NCBI GenBank assembly: GCA_050732635.1
Contig: JBOHRE010000081.1
Span: forward strand, 1 to 15,009
From: JBOHRE01 sp050732635
GTDB taxonomy: Bacteria > Gemmatimonadota > Gemmatimonadetes > Longimicrobiales > RSA9
Reading direction: 5' to 3'
DNA length: 15,009 bases
The notes under the pieces are model-generated. The model was not told the DNA's origin. It saw only the letters and a list, made by a program, of their open reading frames with translations, and did not search any database. A program made the translations under genes and the position numbers. Positions within the stretch are counted from its first letter, which is position 1. Each line of letters starts with the position of its first letter. Positions 1 through 8,388 of this stretch are shown here, one piece after another.

Positions 1-661
1 GGTCACGCGGCCCGGCGGCGGGCGGCGGCTGCGCCGGCGGCGTCGCGCCGGGGATGTCCGCCGGCACGACCGAGCCCGCCGACAGGATGTAGGTGAACGC
101 CTCCTCGACGCTCATGCCGAGCGGGATCACGCGCGTGCGGGGCACGACGACGATCCAGCCGGAGGTGGGATTGGGCGTGGTCGGCACGAAGACGGTCACG
201 GCCTTCTCGCCGACGCGGCTGCGCGAGGCGCCCGGCGCGTCGGCTGCGACGAAGCCGATCTGCCAGCGGCCATCGGATGGGTACTCGATCATGACCACCT
301 CGCGGAAGGCCGCGCGTTGACCCGTGAATACGGTGCGCACGATCCGATTGCTGGCGTTGTAGACGCGGCGCGCGAAGGGGATCCGCTCGAGCCAGCCGTT
401 CCACAGGGCGAGCAGTCGGGCACCCAGCGCGCGCTCGGCCAGCCAGCCCACGACCAGGAGCAGCACCAGCAGCAGCAGGATCCCGAGGCCCGGAATCGAT
501 CGGCCGATCGTCGGATAGAGGAAGCGGCCGAGGATGCTGTCGAGCCATTGAAAGATCCAGAGCAGCACGAAGACGGTAACGCCGACCGGGGCAATGACGA
601 CCAGGCCGGCGATCAGGTGCCGACGGAACGCCCTGGCCATACCACCGTCCGTTGCTGCCAT
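1..661 (-). CDS. DUF502 family membrane protein (partial, C-terminal end off the window)
   Basis: The frame stays open from the start to the window edge, giving about 220 residues without a stop. It fits the DUF502 (COG2928) family, whose biochemical role is unknown. Visible hallmarks are a basic N-terminus (ARAFRRHLIAGLVVIAPVGV) leading into a first membrane helix, and a second very hydrophobic helix (GLGILLLLVLLLVVGWL). After these come an IPFARRVYNASNRIV segment and a soluble beta-rich domain with VTVFVPTTPNPTSGWIVVVP, the most family-typical stretch. The visible end is rich in Pro and Ala. The ATG at 661 has GGAAG about 10 nt upstream. An in-frame ATG at 640 (MARAFRR) is a plausible alternative with a weaker ribosome site. 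It lies 37 bp downstream of ybeY and is probably the last visible gene of the minus-strand operon. Confidence 0.85.
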   Translation of the reverse strand, partial: MAATDGGMARAFRRHLIAGLVVIAPVGVTVFVLLWIFQWLDSILGRFLYPTIGRSIPGLGILLLLVLLLVVGWLAERALGARLLALWNGWLERIPFARRVYNASNRIVRTVFTGQRAAFREVVMIEYPSDGRWQIGFVAADAPGASRSRVGEKAVTVFVPTTPNPTSGWIVVVPRTRVIPLGMSVEEAFTYILSAGSVVPADIPGATPPAQPPPAAGPRD

Positions 662-698
662 GTCCTGGGCTTCCGTTGGTTGGCGTTCAGGCCCGCGC

Positions 699-1175
699 TC
701 AGGGGCGTCGCTCGGCCATGAGCTGGTGCACGAGCCGCTCCTGCAGTCGCCACATGGCGCTGCGCGTTCGGCCCGGGCCTTCAGGATGCTCATGGCCCAG
801 GACATGAAGCGTGCCGTGCACCGCCAGCCGAATCAGCTCCTCCGCTGGCACGACACCGCTCTCGCTCGCATTACGCAGCGCCGTGGCCATGCCAATGTAG
901 ATGTCGCCGAGCACGGCCGCACCGCGCTGGTGCAAGGGGAAGGCAATGACATCGGTCGGCTCGTCGCGCTGCAGCCAGCGGCGGTTCAGCGCGCGCATCG
1001 CGTCGTCATCGAGCAGCGTCAGCCCGAGCTCCGCCTCGCTGGCGCCCTGGTCGCGCAAGGTCGCCAGCGCGGCTGCTCGAAGCTGCGGGGCGAGGCGGCG
1101 CCAGGGCGGCAGTGCGGCGGCGCCGGGCACGTCGCGCGGATCCACTTCGCGGTTGACTCGGACGCGCAGCGGCAT
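699..1175 (-). CDS. ybeY: YbeY endoribonuclease / rRNA maturation factor
   Basis: YbeY is a zinc-dependent single-strand endoribonuclease linked to 16S rRNA 3'-end maturation and 70S ribosome quality control. The 158-residue product is of normal family length. It shows the conserved LNRRWLQRDEPTDVIAFPL block (residues 63-81), LGDIYIG (89-95), and the metal-binding motif HGTLHVLGHEH, where H120, H124 and H130 form the expected H3xH5xH triad. The ATG has a strong AGGAG five bases upstream. The gene lies 17 bp after pgpH and three genes after aspS. The phoH-pgpH-ybeY order is a common bacterial arrangement and supports co-transcription. The C-terminus past residue 131 is short and variable, as usual in the family. 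Confidence 0.96.
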   Translation of the reverse strand: MPLRVRVNREVDPRDVPGAAALPPWRRLAPQLRAAALATLRDQGASEAELGLTLLDDDAMRALNRRWLQRDEPTDVIAFPLHQRGAAVLGDIYIGMATALRNASESGVVPAEELIRLAVHGTLHVLGHEHPEGPGRTRSAMWRLQERLVHQLMAERRP

Positions 1176-1192
1176 GCCGGCTCCTGAAGGAC

Positions 1193-3541
1193 TCAGGCGT
1201 CGGCGTCGGAGGAGCCGTGCAGTGGGGCGGAATCGCGGACGGAGATCGCGGCCGCAGCGTCGCTCGTCTCGTTCAGGGCGGTGCCAGCCGTCGGTTGCGG
1301 CTGCCGCGCGCCGGATTGCTGAGCCGGCCGTTCGCCGGGCGGCGGCGCGGGCGGGTAGTCGATCCGCTGGTGGTACATGCCGGACAGCAGGCTGCTCAGT
1401 GAGCGCTTGATCTCGCTCAGGTCGAGCAGCGTGAGGGGCGCCTGATCGAGCTGCCCTTGCCGCAGCTTACCGGCGACGACGCGGTCGACCAGCTCGCGAA
1501 TGCGTTGCGGCGTCGGATCGCTCAGTGCACGCGTCGCGGACTCGACCGAATCGGCCAGCATCGCGATCGCCGTCTCCTTCGACTGCGGGCGCGGGCCAGG
1601 ATAGGCGAACGTGCTGGCATCATGCTTCACCTCCGGCTCGAGCTCCAGTGCCCGCTCGTAGAAGAAGCTGATCTGCTGCGTGCCGTGGTGCTCGAGGATG
1701 AAATCCTTGATGCAATCCGGCAGCTTGTGCTCGTCCGCCAGCCGCAATCCCTCGAAGATATGATTACGCACCACCGCGGCCGAGCTGCTCGGCTTCAGCT
1801 TGTCGTGCGGGTTGCGTCCCTTCGGCTGATTCTCGATGAAGTACTGCGGCTTCGCGATCTTGCCGACATCGTGGTAGTACACGCCGACGCGGGTCAGCAA
1901 GGGGTTGGCACCAATCGCGTGCGCGGCCGACTCGGCCAGATTCGCCACACTCAGCGAATGCGAGAACGTGCCCGGCGCCTCGCGTGACAGCCTGCGCAAC
2001 AGCGGGTGATTCAGATCCGACAGCTCCAGCAGCGTCTGGTCGGTCGTGATGCGCGTGAACGACTCGAGCAGCGGCAGCACGCCCATGGCGACCAGCGCAC
2101 TGGCGAACCCGTTGAGCGCGCCCCAGCCGCCGGACATCACGACCTCCATCGTCTCGCGCGCGCGCAGCAGGCCGAGCGTGAGCGCAGCGCCAGCGTAGGC
2201 CAGCGCGATCACCAGACCGAAGACCCAGGTCTGCGCGCGGCGGCGCACGACGCGCACGCTCAGCGCGGCCGCCGCACCGCCGACGGCCATGGTGAACAGG
2301 CCGGACATCGAGCCGAACGGCGATTGACCGCCGATGAGCAGTGCGAGCACGAGCGCGAGGTTCAGCGCGAGACGTCCATCCCAGAGTGCGGCCACGGCCA
2401 GTGCTGGCACGGCAATGGGGATCAGCTCGATCGGCAGATCGTTACGGCCGATGATTGCGGCCGCGGCCAGGAGCGTGAGGATCAACAGCGACAGCAGCAG
2501 GATGTGCCGAAAATCGTAGTAGATCTGCGGCCGGAAGAAATAGAGCAGCATGCCGAAGATCAGCAGCAGCGTCATCGCGTACAGGAAGCTGCCGACGGTA
2601 CGGACACCGCCAATGCCACCGCCGAGCTGCCCGGTTGCGACGAGGTAGTCGTGATAGGCGTGGAGGCGTTCGAGATCGGCGTCGCGCACCTGCTCGTGTG
2701 CGGCCACGATGCGCTCGCCGCGCAGCACCTCCGCCTTGATGGTCGGCACCGCCTGGCGCGCGCGCTCGCGTGCCTCCTCGGTCGCCGCCACGTTCAGGGT
2801 CAGCGACGGCTCGAAGAAGCGGATCAGCACCAGGCGCTGCAGCTCGTGGACGTCGGCCGATGCGACGGTCGGCACGTAGGCGCTCGACCGGTTGTAGAAA
2901 TCGGCCTGGGTGAGGATCGAGTCGCGCGGCATCAGCCGCTCCCGCTCGCCTCGCCGCACGCGCAGCTGCGAGGCGCTGTACTCCTCGAGGTCGGGTGTGA
3001 AGACGTAGCCGCGCGGGAGCTCGGTCTCGATCGTCCGCGTCACCGCCGCCTCGAGCTGGGCGCGCTGCGCGCTGCCGAGCAGGAAATCGTAGGCATCGCT
3101 CGCGCGGAACCCGTGATCGCGCAATACCGCGCGCACCGCGGCGGCCGCGGTCTCGCGCACGGCCGATGACGTCGCCGCACTGTCGACGCGCTCGAAGAAG
3201 CGCTCGACGCGGCCCGTCATGCGCTCGACCGCGTCCGGTTGCAGGTCGAAGACCGGCGGCACACCCGCGGCGGCTTCCTCGCGTTCGCGCGCCAGATCGG
3301 CTTCGCTCTTGTAGATCGGGAAGCCGACCTGCGCGATGATGTCCTCCTCGGCGACCATGCCCTCTTCGAGCACCGGGAAGTCGGGCACCGGGACGACCGG
3401 GAAGAAGACGACGACGACCAGGCCGAGCAGCAGCAGCATGGCCACGCGCGTGCCGTGCAGCACGGCGACATCGGGCCAGCCGCGCTCGGGTTTGCCGCTG
3501 ATGAGGGCGGCCAGGCTGCGGAAGAAGGGGCGAATCGCCAC
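1193..3541 (-). CDS. pgpH: PgpH-type 7TM HD-domain phosphodiesterase (cyclic-di-AMP hydrolase family)
   Basis: Characterised members of this family (Listeria PgpH) hydrolyse cyclic-di-AMP to pApA with a cytoplasmic HD domain anchored in the inner membrane. Numbering from the GTG start (782 residues), there is a first membrane helix at about 33-49 (VAMLLLLGLVVVVFFPV). An extracytoplasmic 7TMR-HDED-like region follows to about 310, then a cluster of about seven membrane helices (about 313-490), then the HD domain. Visible metal ligands are H528 in FSHSLSVANL, H557-D558 in YYHDVGKIAKP, H594 and H618-H619 in EHHGTQ. The last 60 residues are a Pro/Gln/Ala-rich tail with no recognisable domain. I chose the GTG at 3541: it has GGAG nine bases upstream and starts one base after the phoH stop. 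An in-frame ATG at 3589 would add 16 Arg/Ala-rich residues, overlap phoH by 47 bp and has no clear ribosome site. Confidence 0.93.
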   Translation of the reverse strand: MAIRPFFRSLAALISGKPERGWPDVAVLHGTRVAMLLLLGLVVVVFFPVVPVPDFPVLEEGMVAEEDIIAQVGFPIYKSEADLAREREEAAAGVPPVFDLQPDAVERMTGRVERFFERVDSAATSSAVRETAAAAVRAVLRDHGFRASDAYDFLLGSAQRAQLEAAVTRTIETELPRGYVFTPDLEEYSASQLRVRRGERERLMPRDSILTQADFYNRSSAYVPTVASADVHELQRLVLIRFFEPSLTLNVAATEEARERARQAVPTIKAEVLRGERIVAAHEQVRDADLERLHAYHDYLVATGQLGGGIGGVRTVGSFLYAMTLLLIFGMLLYFFRPQIYYDFRHILLLSLLILTLLAAAAIIGRNDLPIELIPIAVPALAVAALWDGRLALNLALVLALLIGGQSPFGSMSGLFTMAVGGAAAALSVRVVRRRAQTWVFGLVIALAYAGAALTLGLLRARETMEVVMSGGWGALNGFASALVAMGVLPLLESFTRITTDQTLLELSDLNHPLLRRLSREAPGTFSHSLSVANLAESAAHAIGANPLLTRVGVYYHDVGKIAKPQYFIENQPKGRNPHDKLKPSSSAAVVRNHIFEGLRLADEHKLPDCIKDFILEHHGTQQISFFYERALELEPEVKHDASTFAYPGPRPQSKETAIAMLADSVESATRALSDPTPQRIRELVDRVVAGKLRQGQLDQAPLTLLDLSEIKRSLSSLLSGMYHQRIDYPPAPPPGERPAQQSGARQPQPTAGTALNETSDAAAAISVRDSAPLHGSSDADA

Positions 3542-3542
3542 G

Positions 3543-4541
<999 letters not shown>

Positions 4542-4559
4542 TCGAATTCGACTCCTCTG

Positions 4560-6443
4560 CTAGTCGATCACCGCGATATGCAGCTCGCGGAGCTCGGCCT
4601 CGCCGACTGGCGCCGGCGCGCCCTCGAACAATGCCCGCGCCGCCGTCGTCTTCGGGAACGCGATCACGTCGCGCAGGCTCGACGCGCCCGCGAGCAGCAT
4701 CACCATCCGATCGAAGCCGAAGGCGAACCCACCGTGCGGTGGCGCGCCATACCGGAACGCTTCCAACAGGAAGCCGAACTTCTGCTCCGCCTCGTGCTCC
4801 TCGATGCCGAGCGCGCGAAACACCAGCCGCTGCACGGCCGGGCTGTGGATCCGGATCGAGCCGCTGGCCAGTTCGGTGCCGTTGTACACCACGTCGTACG
4901 CCCGGGATCGCAGGCCCTCGGCAAAGAGGGCCCGGCCGTCGACAGCGCCCTCGACCTGCGTGTATCGGGCCAAACGCTCGAGGTCGTCGGAGTTCGGGGC
5001 CGTGAACGGATGGTGCGCCGCGACCGGCCGCTGCGCCGCGACGTCCCAGTCGAAGAGCGGGAACTCGGTGATCCACACGAACGCGTGCTCGCTGTGACGC
5101 AGGCCGAGCTGCTCGGCGAGGTGCCGGCGCAACGCATCGAGAACGGCCCCGGCGCCGCCCAGCGGGTGCGCGTCGGTGGCACCGAGGTGACTCTCGGCGA
5201 CGCGGCCGAGGATCCAGAACCGGCCGACGACCAGCACGGCGAGGTCGCCATCCTCGAGTTCGAGTGCGTGGATCAGACGCGCGCTGTGGTCCGCATCGAG
5301 CGCCTTCGCGAACGGGCCAGTCAAGGTATCCGTGGTCCGCTTCACCCAGAGGGCGCCGGCGCCGCCGGCCCGACGGGCCACGTCGTTGAGCGCATCCAGC
5401 TCCTTGCGTGACAGCCGGGCGCCACCGGGGGCACGGATACCCCGAATCCGCTGGCCCGTGCCGGCGACGTCGCGGAACAGGCGGAACTCGCTCGTGGCCA
5501 GCACATCGGTCAGGTCGACGAACTCCATGCCGAAGCGCAGGTCCGGCTTGTCGGTACCGTACCGTTCGAGCGCGTCGGCATAGCGCAGCCGCGGAAATGG
5601 TCGGGTCAGCTCGACACCCAGGATCTGCTTCCATACCGCCGCCAGCATGCCCTCGGCGACCGCGAAGACGTCGTCCTCATCGACGAACGACATCTCGGCA
5701 TCGATCTGCGTGAATTCAGGCTGGCGGTCCAGTCGCAGGTCCTCGTCACGCAGGCAGCGTGCGATCTGAAAGTAGCGGTCGAAACCGGAGACCATCAGGA
5801 GCTGCTTGTAGATCTGCGGCGACTGCGGCAGCGCGTAGAATTGGCCCGGGTGCACCCGGCTTGGGACCAGGTAGTCGCGTGCGCCTTCTGGCGTGCGCCG
5901 CGTCAGCAGCGGCGTCTCGATCTCGAGGAAGCCGGCCTCACCGAGGTATTGCCGCGCCACCTGCTGCGCGCGGTGGCGCAACACGAGCGAGTGCTGCAGC
6001 TCCTCGCGCCTCAGATCGAGGTAGCGGTAGCGCAGGCGCAGCTCTTCCGCCGGCAGCTCTTCTTCGCCCGTGCGCGCCACGGGAATCGGCGGCGTCTCGG
6101 CCGGCGACAGCACCTCCAGCTCGGCGACGCGCACCTCGACAGCGCCCGTCGGCAGATCCGGATTCGCTTGACCCGCCGGCCGTTCGCTGACGCCGCCGCG
6201 CACGGCGATCACGCTCTCGAAGCCAAGCCGGCTCGCCGTGGCCAGCACGGCTGGCGGTGACCAGTCCGGTCCGAACGACAGCTGCACGCGGCCGCTGCGA
6301 TCGCGCAGATCCACGAATACCAGACCACCGAGGTCGCGGCGGCGGTGTACCCACCCGGCCAGGCGGACCTCGGCGCCCGCGTCGCCACGCCGCAGCAGCC
6401 CGGCCAAGGTCGTTCGGTACGCAGTGCCGAACGCTGGGCTCAT
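4560..6443 (-). CDS. aspS: Aspartyl-tRNA synthetase
   Basis: This class II synthetase charges tRNA-Asp. The 627-residue length matches the bacterial type with the extra GAD-like insertion. In order: an OB-fold anticodon-binding domain (GWVHRRRDLGGLVFVDLRDR, 30-49), class II motif 1 region (GFLEIETPLL, 171-180), motif 2 (YFQIARCLRDEDLRLDRQPE, 224-243), the insertion domain (about 285-420), and motif 3 (GFDRMVML, 576-583, with Arg579 expected to contact ATP). The C-terminus (LRELHIAV) is also typical. The residue after RRRD is Leu38, as in the tRNA-Asp-specific E. coli enzyme, where relaxed AspRS/Asn enzymes often have His. That hints at a discriminating enzyme but does not prove it. The ATG overlaps the upstream gene's TGA as ATGA. 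No strong ribosome site is visible, so translation probably depends on coupling. Confidence 0.98.
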   Translation of the reverse strand: MSPAFGTAYRTTLAGLLRRGDAGAEVRLAGWVHRRRDLGGLVFVDLRDRSGRVQLSFGPDWSPPAVLATASRLGFESVIAVRGGVSERPAGQANPDLPTGAVEVRVAELEVLSPAETPPIPVARTGEEELPAEELRLRYRYLDLRREELQHSLVLRHRAQQVARQYLGEAGFLEIETPLLTRRTPEGARDYLVPSRVHPGQFYALPQSPQIYKQLLMVSGFDRYFQIARCLRDEDLRLDRQPEFTQIDAEMSFVDEDDVFAVAEGMLAAVWKQILGVELTRPFPRLRYADALERYGTDKPDLRFGMEFVDLTDVLATSEFRLFRDVAGTGQRIRGIRAPGGARLSRKELDALNDVARRAGGAGALWVKRTTDTLTGPFAKALDADHSARLIHALELEDGDLAVLVVGRFWILGRVAESHLGATDAHPLGGAGAVLDALRRHLAEQLGLRHSEHAFVWITEFPLFDWDVAAQRPVAAHHPFTAPNSDDLERLARYTQVEGAVDGRALFAEGLRSRAYDVVYNGTELASGSIRIHSPAVQRLVFRALGIEEHEAEQKFGFLLEAFRYGAPPHGGFAFGFDRMVMLLAGASSLRDVIAFPKTTAARALFEGAPAPVGEAELRELHIAVID

Positions 6444-6799
6444 GGCGCTGTGCGCGAGCGCAGCACGAGGACGATGAGGCCGGCGCCGGCCGCAATGCCG
6501 GCGGCGTCCGCGATGACGTCGGCAGGCTCGGCAGCGCGGCCCGGCACGCTGCGTTGATGCAGCTCGTCAGCGAGCGCGATGCCAATGGCGCCGAGGAGCA
6601 CGACCCCGAGCGGCGGCCGCCGCAGGCCGTGCCAGCCCCAACAGGCCAGTGCGCCGAGCACGCCGTACGCAAGAAAATGCGCCGCCTTGTCGAGCGGCAG
6701 GTCGCTGCGTGGGAGGCCGACATCGGGGATACTGCCGAGCAAAAGCAGCAGCGCGGCCCAGAGGAGAGCCGGCAGGTACACGAGCCAGGGGCGGATCAA
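6440..6799 (-). CDS. VanZ family small membrane protein
   Basis: A 119-residue protein with about four membrane helices, matching the VanZ-like family. The family is named after a teicoplanin-resistance protein, but most members are unlinked to resistance and have no known role. Supporting features are the N-terminal helix (YLPALLWAALLLLLGSIP), the conserved-looking DKAAHFLAYGVLGAL segment (the KxxHfxxYg signature of the family), and ADELHQRSVPGRAAEPADVIADAAG, which carries the typical DElhQ...pgR...D...D pattern. The start is a TTG overlapping the previous stop as TTGA, with GAGG four bases upstream. A GTG six codons later is a weaker alternative. Nothing nearby suggests glycopeptide resistance, so I would not assign that function. 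Confidence 0.88.
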   Translation of the reverse strand: MIRPWLVYLPALLWAALLLLLGSIPDVGLPRSDLPLDKAAHFLAYGVLGALACWGWHGLRRPPLGVVLLGAIGIALADELHQRSVPGRAAEPADVIADAAGIAAGAGLIVLVLRSRTAP

Positions 6800-7254
6800 G
6801 CGCCCTCGGCTTCCTTCAGCGCGTCGTAGAACTCCTGAGCGGAGCCTGCGTCGATCAGCCGCCGCCGCACGGTATCCTTGCGCACGATGCGCGAGATGCG
6901 GCTCAGGGCCTTGATGTGCGGCCCGGCTGCGGATTCGGGCCCGATCAATAGAAACAGGAGCTGCACGGGCTCGCCATCCAGCGCGTCGAAATCGACCGGC
7001 TGCGTGGTGCGGCCCGCCGCCATTCGCAGGGATGTCAGCACTGCGGACTTGCCGTGCGGAATCGCGACGCCGCCACCGATGCCGGTCGACAGCACGGCCT
7101 CACGCTCCCGCACCGCGCGCAGGATGTCGGGCGACGTCGCCGATCCGTCTCCCGGCGCCACCAGCGCGACCAGCTCCCGAAGCAGCTCGTCCTTCGTCTG
7201 CGCCTGGAGCGGGATCTTGATCTGCTCCGGCGTTATGAGATCCGTCAGCAGCAA
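6796..7254 (-). CDS. PTS EIIA component, PtsN/fructose-type (EIIA-2) domain
   Basis: A 152-residue stand-alone EIIA-2 domain, like nitrogen-PTS EIIA (PtsN) proteins. These take a phosphate on a histidine and mainly regulate partners rather than import sugar. The expected phosphorylation site is H67 in GVAIPHGKS. The second conserved histidine is H113 in GPHIKALSRISRI. The family N-terminus DLITPEQIKIPLQAQTKDELLRELV is also clear. No EIIB, EIIC, HPr or EI gene is in the window, which favours a regulatory role, but the sugar or regulatory partner cannot be told from here. The start is TTG at 7254 with AGG six bases upstream; no ATG or GTG lies in frame nearby. It is the first gene of the minus-strand operon and overlaps the vanZ-like gene by 4 bp. 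Confidence 0.92.
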   Translation of the reverse strand: MLLTDLITPEQIKIPLQAQTKDELLRELVALVAPGDGSATSPDILRAVREREAVLSTGIGGGVAIPHGKSAVLTSLRMAAGRTTQPVDFDALDGEPVQLLFLLIGPESAAGPHIKALSRISRIVRKDTVRRRLIDAGSAQEFYDALKEAEGA

Positions 7255-7277
7255 GCCACGCCTGCGAGAGGGGCCGG

Positions 7278-7306
7278 TTTTTCCTTTTGCCGAATCGGCG
7301 TAAATT
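7278..7306 (+). promoter_or_regulatory. Possible promoter of the outer-membrane protein gene
   Basis: The plus-strand hexamer TAAATT (7301-7306) matches 4 of 6 bases of the -10 consensus and is 38 bp from the ATG. The -35 position at 17-bp spacing holds only TTTTTC, a poor match. This -10 box occupies the same bases as the -10 box of the divergent operon, so the two directions may compete. Confidence 0.3.
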
Positions 7307-7330
7307 ACACGTGCGTTTCAGCCCTATCAA
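7302..7330 (-). promoter_or_regulatory. Predicted sigma70-type promoter of the ptsN-aspS-pgpH-ybeY operon
   Basis: On the minus strand there is a -35 box TTGATA (7330-7325), a 17-bp spacer and a -10 box TAATTT (7307-7302). The -35 box matches 5 of 6 consensus bases and the -10 box 3 of 6. A start near 7295 would leave a leader of about 40 nt before the TTG of the PTS gene. It lies in a short AT-rich patch within an otherwise very GC-rich stretch. Confidence 0.5.
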
Positions 7331-7343
7331 GCACGGAAGCCGA

Positions 7344-8228
7344 ATGACGCCTCGCCCTCGCTCGCGCCTTCTCGTCCCGCTCCTCGCGCTCAGCGCGCTC
7401 GCTGCACAACCGGCGAGCGCCCAGCGGCTGCTCGACTGGCCGATCCGCGTGCGACCCGGTGCCGAGGCCACCATCAGTGGAGCCGCCGGCGCCTTCTGGA
7501 ACCCCGCAACGATCGGCTCGGCCAGCACCGTCGAAGCCTTGATCATGGACATCGACGGCTTTCGCGAGAGCGGCCTCGGCGGGCTTGCCCTCGCCGCCTC
7601 GGCGCGAATCGACGAGCAGCTCACCATCGCGGCCGCCGTTTCCCACCTCGGCGTCGACGGCATCCCGCGAACCGAGACCTCACCCGCCGATGAGCTGGGC
7701 GAAATCCAGATCAGCGAGGACGTCATCACGGTTTCCGCCGCGCGCCGCCTCGGTCGACCTCTATCCCTGGGCGTCTCGGTCCAGTACGCCCGCACCAACG
7801 AGGCGGCCGGCAGCCGCTCCGAGTCCGGTCTCGGGGCCGGCATCGCCTGGACCCCCGAACTGCGGTTCCAGCCGACCGTCGGCCTCGCCGCACTCGGTCG
7901 CGCCGGCGCCACCGAATGGCTCGCCGGCGCCGAGCTGCGCGAGCTGTACCGCCCCATCGAGGCGCTGCGCATCGGTGCCTCCTACGGGCTGTCCGGCGGC
8001 GCCTCGCGACCCGGTCTCACCCACCGCGCCGCATTCGAGGCCGAATGGGACCGCGGCCTCGCCGCTGCCGCCGGATTCGACGGCGAGGCCGGCGCTACCG
8101 GCACCACCTGGAATCCCGTCCTCGCCGCCTCGCTCCGCCTGGGGCGCTACGCCCTCGGCGTGCTCCGTGAGCAGATCGGCAACGGCTTCGGCGCGGCGCA
8201 TTACTATCGGCTGGAAGTTAGGTTTTGA
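7344..8228 (+). CDS. Predicted outer-membrane beta-barrel protein (PorV/UPF0164-like), function unknown
   Basis: A 294-residue exported protein. From the ATG at 7344 there is a clean signal peptide: a basic start (TPRPRSR), a hydrophobic core (LLVPLLALSALAA), and a likely cut after PASA at residue 26. The mature part alternates polar and hydrophobic residues in many short strands (for example ITVSAARRLG and LSLGVSVQYA). It ends in YYRLEVRF, a terminal aromatic typical of barrels recognised by the BAM complex. The GAAGAFWNPATIG stretch resembles the xxFWNPA signature near the N-terminus of PorV/UPF0164-type proteins. That link is tentative, and a generic barrel of unknown role is the safe reading. 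GGAAG five bases upstream supports this start over an in-frame one at 7287, which would bury the signal peptide. The stop codon abuts a heptamer repeat array. Confidence 0.8.
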   Translation: MTPRPRSRLLVPLLALSALAAQPASAQRLLDWPIRVRPGAEATISGAAGAFWNPATIGSASTVEALIMDIDGFRESGLGGLALAASARIDEQLTIAAAVSHLGVDGIPRTETSPADELGEIQISEDVITVSAARRLGRPLSLGVSVQYARTNEAAGSRSESGLGAGIAWTPELRFQPTVGLAALGRAGATEWLAGAELRELYRPIEALRIGASYGLSGGASRPGLTHRAAFEAEWDRGLAAAAGFDGEAGATGTTWNPVLAASLRLGRYALGVLREQIGNGFGAAHYYRLEVRF

Positions 8229-8284
8229 TGGTTGGTGGTTGGTGGTTGGTGGTTGATGGTTGATGGTCGATGGTTGATGGTCGA
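8229..8284 (+). repeat. Tandem 7-bp repeat array, eight units
   Basis: Eight back-to-back 7-bp units directly follow the stop codon of the barrel gene: TGGTTGG three times, TGGTTGA twice, then TGGTCGA, TGGTTGA and TGGTCGA. The plus strand is rich in G and T and nearly free of C, unlike its surroundings. The run of GGTT GGT blocks in the first half resembles two-tetrad G-quadruplex sequences. The array could be an expandable microsatellite or a dispersed intergenic repeat; copies elsewhere cannot be seen from here. Confidence 0.9.
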
Positions 8285-8388
8285 TGTCGCCGCCGGCCTG
8301 CCGGCGCCGGCCCGCGGGGGGCGCCTTGGCCGCCGCGGGAAATTACTTCATGTGTCGAGGCCTATAGATTGCCGTAGCAACGCTTTCC
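8285..8388. other. Intergenic stretch with nested GC palindromes upstream of rlmN
   Basis: No gene is visible. Bases 8288-8339 are almost pure G and C and contain a perfect 12-bp palindrome, GCCGGCGCCGGC (8300-8311), running into CCCGCGGG (8311-8318). They could fold strongly in RNA and might end transcription of the barrel gene, but no T-run follows, so an intrinsic terminator is not supported. An AT-richer segment before rlmN holds TATAGA (8363-8368), a 4-of-6 match to a -10 box without a convincing -35 partner. Confidence 0.45.

Noticed and set aside
2006..3169. A long plus-strand open frame (387 codons) opposite pgpH, and similar long frames opposite aspS (4410-5411) and the GlmU-like gene (10484-11419)
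   Set aside because: They are dominated by Arg, Gln, His, Asp and Glu with no recognisable domain, and lie antisense to well-recognised genes. High-GC codon bias leaves such antisense frames open.
6440..6799. Glycopeptide-resistance role for the VanZ-like gene
   Set aside because: No vanHAX, vanR/S or vanY-type genes are nearby, and the setting is a housekeeping operon; VanZ-like folds are widespread without this role.
8229..8284. CRISPR array
   Set aside because: The 7-bp units are directly adjacent with no spacers, so this is a microsatellite. No cas genes are present.
8300..8318. Intrinsic terminator from the GC palindromes after the barrel gene
   Set aside because: The palindromes are perfect but short, and no T-run follows on either strand.
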